Assembly (NCBI RefSeq): GCF_009674535.1
Contig: NZ_WKJK01000018.1
Coordinates: forward strand, 62,001 to 126,000
Origin: Duganella guangzhouensis
GTDB lineage: Bacteria; Pseudomonadota; Gammaproteobacteria; Burkholderiales; Burkholderiaceae_D
Length of the DNA: 64,000 nt
Reading direction: 5' to 3'
Position numbers and translations under genes: made by a program. Under the pieces are notes generated by a model. The model worked only from the letters and a program-made list of their open reading frames with translations. It was not told the origin of the DNA and ran no database searches. Shown in pieces: positions 60,801 through 64,000 of the stretch (position 1 is its first letter; each line of letters starts with the position of its first letter).

Positions 60801-63338
60801 GGCACTTACACCGTGTCGGTGACGGCGCCATCCGGCTACCAGTTCACCGGCAAGGACCTGGGCGGCGATGATGCCAAGGATAGCGACTTTGGCACCACTG
60901 GCCAGAGCGACAGCATTGTGCTGGCCTCGGGCGACAACAACACCAGCGTCGATGCCGGCCTGTACAAGGCTGCCACCGTCGGTGACCGCGTCTGGCTGGA
61001 CAAGAATGGCAACGGCGTGCAGGACAGCGGCGAAGCCGGCGTGTGCGGCGTTAAAGTCACGCTGATGGACGCCAACGGCCAGCAAGTGGGCGCCAGCGTC
61101 AGCACCGACGCCAACGGCAACTACAGCTTTACCAATCTGAAGCCGGGCAACTACACCGTGGTGTTCGACAAGAGCTCGCTGCCGGAAGGCATGGCCTTCA
61201 CCACCGCCAACGTCGGCAGCAACGATGCCGTCGATTCGGATGCCAGCGCCACCGGCGTGTCGCACGTCGTCACGCTGACCTCGGGCCAGACCGACAAGAC
61301 CGTCGACGCCGGCGTAGTGGCGGCCGCCACCATTGGCGACCGCGTGTGGGTCGACAGCAATGCCAACGGCATCCAGGACAGCGGCGAGAGCGGCAAGGCG
61401 GGTGTGACGGTGCAGCTGAAGGATGCGAGCGGCAACGTGGTCAAGACCACCACCACCGATAGCAGCGGCAACTACAAGTTCTCGGTCGAGGCCGGCACTT
61501 ACTCGGTCGCCATCAAGACCCCGGCCGGCTTTGTCACCACCGCCCAGGACGTCGGCAACAACAACGCCATTGACAGCGACGCCGACGCCAGCGGTAACCT
61601 GGGCAACGTTACCGTGGCGGCCGGTCAGAACGTCACCAATATGGACGCCGGCATCTATCAGAAAGCCGAAGTCGGCGACAAAGTCTGGTATGACCTGAAC
61701 GGCGATGGCATCCAGAACAACGGCGAAAGCGGCGCCAGCGGCCTGAAAGTCACGCTGCTGAACGAGAAGAATGCCGTGGTCGGCACCACCACCACCGATG
61801 CCAATGGCCTGTATTCGTTCACCGACCTGACGCCGGGTAAATATTCGGTCAAGTTCAGCGCGCCGAACGACTATCTGTTCACCAAGCAGGACCAGGGCAG
61901 CAACGACAACATCGATTCCGATGCCGACAGCACCGGTCTGACCGCGCAGTTCACGCTGACCTCGGGTCAGGTCGACAAGACCCGTGATGCCGGCCTGGTC
62001 AAGAGCGCCAGCATCGGTGACCGCGTCTGGGAAGACAGCAACTACAACGGCGTGCAGGATAGCGGCGAGAAGGGTGTCGATGGCGTCACCATCAAACTGT
62101 ACGACGCCACCACCGGCGCGCTGAAAGCCACCACCGTCACCCACGACGGCGGCCAGTATCTGTTCGACGACCTGCAGGCTGGCAGCTACAAGGTGGAAGT
62201 CACCAACGGCAGCGGCTGGTACTTCACCAAGTCCGGCCAGGGTAGCGATGCCACCGATTCCGACATCACCAGCGTGTCCGGCAGCACCGGCAAGACCGGC
62301 GCCATCACGCTGGCGGCCGGCCAGAACATCACCACCGAGGACGCCGGCATTTACCGCAAGGCCAGCCTGGGCGACAAGGTGTGGCGCGACGCTAACCATA
62401 ACGGCATCCAGGATAGCGGCGAGGAGGGCATCGGCGGCATCAGCGTGTCGCTGTACGACGCCACCACCGGCAAGCAAGTCGGCTCGACCATCAAGACCGA
62501 TGCCAACGGCAACTACAAGTTCAGCGACCTTAACCCGGGCCAGTACTACCTGCAGTTCGACAAGACCAATGTCAGCGTCTACTTCGCGTCGGACAAGAGC
62601 ACCGTCAACATGAATAACTGGAAGTGGGGCGTACAAAACGTCGGCAGCAACGACCAGATCGACTCCGACGTGGCGGGTGATGGCAAGTCCTATGTCAACG
62701 TGACCAAGACCGGCACCATCACGCTGACCTCGGGCAAGAACGACATGAGCTGGGACGCCACCATCACGCCGATCGCGATCGACCTCAATGGTGACGGCAT
62801 CCACACCATCGCCCGTCAGGACATGACCGGCAGCTTCGACCTGCTGGGCAGCGGCAAGGCGATTCAGTCCGGCTGGCTGTCCGGCAGCGACGGCTTCCTG
62901 GCGATCGACACCAACGGCAACGGCCAGATCGACGACATCAGCGAGCTGTTTGGCGGCGTCAGCAAGGGTTCCGGCTTCGCCAAGCTGGCCAGCTATGACA
63001 GCAACCACGATGGCCTGGTCGATGCCAACGATGCCCAGTTCGCCAGCCTGTTGATCTGGCAGGACGCCAACAGCAACGGCAAGACCGACGCCGGCGAGTT
63101 GATGACCCTGGCCAAGGCCGGCATCACCAGCCTGAACGTCAGCTATACCGAACTGCCGTTCGTGGATGCCAACAACAACCTGCATCTGGAGCGCAGCAGC
63201 GTCACGCTGGCCAATGGCGGCAGCGCCGACATGACCGACGTCTATTTCAACGTGGATGCCGCCGACGCGGCCGCCGCCGGCATCACCACCCCCACCATTG
63301 CCGAGCTGGTGGGTCAGTCGCAAATCATCACCGCATAA
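57855..63338 (+). CDS. Giant surface protein with twelve SdrD-B-type repeats
   Basis: An 1827-residue protein. Residues 1-100 are unassigned and lack a signal peptide; 100-230 contain a cadherin/VCBS-like domain (VVDPVNDAPTGADKTFNL). Residues 232-1635 are twelve SdrD-B/Cna-B-like domains, each beginning GDxVWxDxNxNGxQDSGE, which are likely Ca2+-stabilised beta-sandwich rods. The last ~190 residues hold four acidic loops (DLNGDGIHTI, DTNGNGQIDD, DSNHDGLVDA, DANSNGKTDA), typical Ca2+-binding sites near the end of type I-secreted proteins. Secretion by a type I system is inferred from the missing signal peptide; no transporter lies in the window. A PEP-CTERM gene starts 28 bp downstream. Confidence 0.85.
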   Translation: MSSISVATTIHICEDTDGTFEIRDILAAAGYTSTNTLKISALSVVLPDGTISTKDTPLFGKVDLDTIYVRPGQWATNYNGKFATFELVVDQGSTNSNSVTLSLQVVVDPVNDAPTGADKTFNLSNGGAVVLAQSDFGFVDAVEHDAFQSVIITSLPVAGQLMLNGSAIAVGAEVSAADIAAGKLSFVPSQSTSGSFDVGFKVRDAGGLVGCGAADTSATPNYLTFKLPQAHLGDTVWEDLNGNGVQDSGEAGIAGVTVQLKDSGGNVVTTTTTDASGKYHFDVSAGTYSVTVQTPAGYAVTSQGQGGNGATDSDVDASGNSGSIVLTPGQTNNDVDAGLYRPVSLGDTVWYDTNRNGVQDSGEAGVAGVKVTLLDANGQAVGASVTTDANGHYQFSNLKPGIYSVQFDKTSLPDHYYFTSAGQGGDLTKDSDANVNTGATAQVTLNSGDSYQHLDAGIVVQQATVGDRVWEDKNGNGVQDSGEAGIDGATVQLKDSNGNVVQTVVSHDGGQYSFTVDPGTYTVSVAAPSGYTFTGSGKGGNGALDSDVDASGNASVTLVAGETNNNIDAGVYRPASLSQIVWFDADRDGRLDNGETGAAGVSVLLLDANGNPVPGAVATTDANGHYQFTNLPPGTYSVQFDKSTLPTGYDFTSAASGAPGNGGSDADTGTGKTAQVTLVSGQDLTLRAGLVIQQATLGDRVWEDTNGNGVQDSGEAGIVGVKVDLKDVNGNVVQTTTTGTDGKYSFTVDPGKYTVSVTAPTGMTATTQHAGADGVDSDINVNGQSDQVTLTPGSTNNNVDAGFYKAVTLGDRVWYDSNRNGVQDSGETGVAGVKVLLLDANGNPTGTTATTDANGNYSFTNLKPGTYSVQFDKSSLPANYVFTSADQGSNDAKDSDANITTGTTASVTLASGGVNNDMDAGIVVVQAKLGDTVWEDKNGNGVQDSGEAGIAGVTVQLKDSTGKVVQTTTTAADGKYSFTADPGTYTVSVTAPSGYQFTGKDLGGDDAKDSDFGTTGQSDSIVLASGDNNTSVDAGLYKAATVGDRVWLDKNGNGVQDSGEAGVCGVKVTLMDANGQQVGASVSTDANGNYSFTNLKPGNYTVVFDKSSLPEGMAFTTANVGSNDAVDSDASATGVSHVVTLTSGQTDKTVDAGVVAAATIGDRVWVDSNANGIQDSGESGKAGVTVQLKDASGNVVKTTTTDSSGNYKFSVEAGTYSVAIKTPAGFVTTAQDVGNNNAIDSDADASGNLGNVTVAAGQNVTNMDAGIYQKAEVGDKVWYDLNGDGIQNNGESGASGLKVTLLNEKNAVVGTTTTDANGLYSFTDLTPGKYSVKFSAPNDYLFTKQDQGSNDNIDSDADSTGLTAQFTLTSGQVDKTRDAGLVKSASIGDRVWEDSNYNGVQDSGEKGVDGVTIKLYDATTGALKATTVTHDGGQYLFDDLQAGSYKVEVTNGSGWYFTKSGQGSDATDSDITSVSGSTGKTGAITLAAGQNITTEDAGIYRKASLGDKVWRDANHNGIQDSGEEGIGGISVSLYDATTGKQVGSTIKTDANGNYKFSDLNPGQYYLQFDKTNVSVYFASDKSTVNMNNWKWGVQNVGSNDQIDSDVAGDGKSYVNVTKTGTITLTSGKNDMSWDATITPIAIDLNGDGIHTIARQDMTGSFDLLGSGKAIQSGWLSGSDGFLAIDTNGNGQIDDISELFGGVSKGSGFAKLASYDSNHDGLVDANDAQFASLLIWQDANSNGKTDAGELMTLAKAGITSLNVSYTELPFVDANNNLHLERSSVTLANGGSADMTDVYFNVDAADAAAAGITTPTIAELVGQSQIITA
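58548..62760 (+). repeat. Twelve ~340-360-bp repeats in A-B alternation
   Basis: Repeats begin at 58548, 58887, 59247, 59582, 59942, 60279, 60639, 60978, 61332, 61671, 62012 and 62367. Odd repeats (type A) have VWEDxNGNGVQDSGEAG then VQLKD and a GTYTVSV strand; even repeats (type B) have VWYDxNRNGVQDSGE then LLDANG and LKPGTYSVQFDKSSLP. The A-B pair is about 697 bp, so pairs look like the unit of duplication. Repeats 9-12 have diverged most. Confidence 0.88.
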
Positions 63339-63366
63339 CTTTTAAATCAAGAGAGAGAACAAGACC

Positions 63367-64000
63367 ATGAACATCAAGCACGCACTGAACACCGCAGCAC
63401 TGGCCGTTACCCTCGCATTTGCCGGTGCCGCGCACGCGGACGACGCCTACAACCACAACGCCATCGTCGGTTCGGGTGGCATCGTGGCCGCCCCGGGCGC
63501 CACGCTGATCAATCCTGAGCCTGATTATCCGTTCCCGGCCGTCAGCGTCATCGTCTACGACATGACCAATGTCAGCAACCCAAGCCAGAGCTACCTGGCG
63601 TTCTGCTTCCAGCCGGAAGTGGTGCTGGGTACCACGTCCAGCTACACCGCCAGTTACAACGTCGGCACTGGTACGGTCAGCAACGCAGTGCGCAAGCTGT
63701 ATGAAACCGCCTACGCCAGCACCATCGGCGACTCCGACAAGCAGATCTCGTTCCAGTTGGCGCTGTGGGAACTGCAGGCCGATAACAGCGATTTGTACAG
63801 CGGCGCACAGGCGTTCGCCTTGCCCGATACGCTGGTGACCGATGCCGCCACCATGCTGACCGTGGCTTCGGGACACACGCTGACCAACGCCTACAACTAC
63901 ACCATCTTCAACGGCGTCAACGCCGACACTACCGCCTCGCAGACGCTGATCGGCGTATCGGCCGTGCCGGAAGCGGACACCTGGGCCATGCTGGTCGCCG
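63367..64000 (+). CDS. PEP-CTERM protein with thioester-domain-like core, 3' end beyond window
   Basis: The first 211 residues are visible. A signal peptide (ALAVTLAFAGAAHA) is followed by a domain with FCFQPE (Cys80) and SFQLALWEL (Gln130), and the visible end VPEADTWAMLVA is the start of a PEP-CTERM sorting signal, so only the membrane helix and basic tail are cut off. Proteins of this type are anchored and processed by exosortase (XrtA-like systems), usually together with exopolysaccharide. The Cys plus QxALWE pattern resembles internal thioester domains. It lies 28 bp after the giant repeat gene and probably shares its transcript. Confidence 0.82.
   Translation, partial: MNIKHALNTAALAVTLAFAGAAHADDAYNHNAIVGSGGIVAAPGATLINPEPDYPFPAVSVIVYDMTNVSNPSQSYLAFCFQPEVVLGTTSSYTASYNVGTGTVSNAVRKLYETAYASTIGDSDKQISFQLALWELQADNSDLYSGAQAFALPDTLVTDAATMLTVASGHTLTNAYNYTIFNGVNADTTASQTLIGVSAVPEADTWAMLVA

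Noticed and set aside
58548..62760. Regular repeats as a CRISPR array
   Set aside because: Units are about 340-360 bp, in frame, with no short identical repeats and unique spacers, and they encode protein domains.
59811..63323. A 1170-codon open frame on the minus strand opposite the giant repeat gene (and a 676-codon one at 57741-59771)
   Set aside because: Their repetitiveness is only the mirror of the twelve SdrD-type repeats; no start signal or known domain was seen, and the plus strand has clear domains.
1..64000. tRNA, rRNA or known riboswitch in the window
   Set aside because: None was recognised by eye on either strand; intergenic spaces are short and were examined. A covariance-model scan would be needed to exclude small RNAs.

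Overview
The window looks like chromosomal DNA of a betaproteobacterium, most likely Oxalobacteraceae (Massilia, Duganella, Rugamonas or Janthinobacterium type). It is GC-rich, carries a recJ / prfB / lysS block in beta/gamma style, an RpfE-like gene beside recJ, a livK-H-MG-F operon with fused LivMG, a lipase-lipase chaperone operon, several GGDEF proteins and a PEP-CTERM protein. The taxon is inferred from gene content and protein style, not from a search. No rRNA, tRNA or CRISPR array was seen.

Layout. 1-5.4 kb: the end of a radical-SAM DNA repair protein coupled to a UdgX-type uracil-DNA glycosylase, then a membrane protein, an alpha/beta hydrolase, a low-molecular-weight tyrosine phosphatase, a small secreted protein and a GAF-GGDEF protein. 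5.4-10.7 kb: serB, mfd and a cytosolic 5'-nucleotidase on the minus strand. 10.8-18.3 kb: a membrane GGDEF protein, a chemoreceptor, a frameshifted glycosyltransferase, a coiled-coil membrane protein with 11-residue repeats, the lipase/foldase operon and a TetR-type regulator. 18.3-22.4 kb: PBP1A and glpD. 22.4-27.0 kb: an unusual pair (OmpA-domain protein plus an 1145-residue membrane protein with Sel1-like repeats and a JAMM-like motif) and the remnant of an ORF6N/KilA-N gene. 27-35.4 kb: a POT peptide transporter, ppnN, a 7TMR-DISM GGDEF protein, lysS, a HAD phosphatase and prfB with its programmed frameshift.

35.5-54.8 kb lies between prfB and recJ, which are neighbours in many relatives. 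It holds a 2',3'-cyclic phosphodiesterase lipoprotein, a Sel1 protein, the liv operon, a REP-associated transposase (RAYT) with three REP-like elements, an aldo/keto reductase, DUF4272 and RcnB-like proteins, a coupled ybaK-hydrolase-deaminase operon, an arabinanase coupled to a second lipase-foldase-like protein, an Xre-RES-DUF2288 operon, and a protein whose N-terminus resembles leaders of contractile-injection-system cargo.

54.9-64 kb: recJ and rpfE-like, then a giant 1827-residue surface protein of twelve SdrD-B-type repeats in strict A-B alternation, followed at once by a PEP-CTERM protein (cut by the window end) that has the Cys and Gln spacing of an internal thioester domain.

The observations most worth a second look are the foldase-like gene coupled to a GH43 arabinanase, the OmpA/JAMM-Sel1 pair, the repeat adhesin with its thioester-like neighbour, and the possible injection-system cargo beside the toxin-antitoxin operon.
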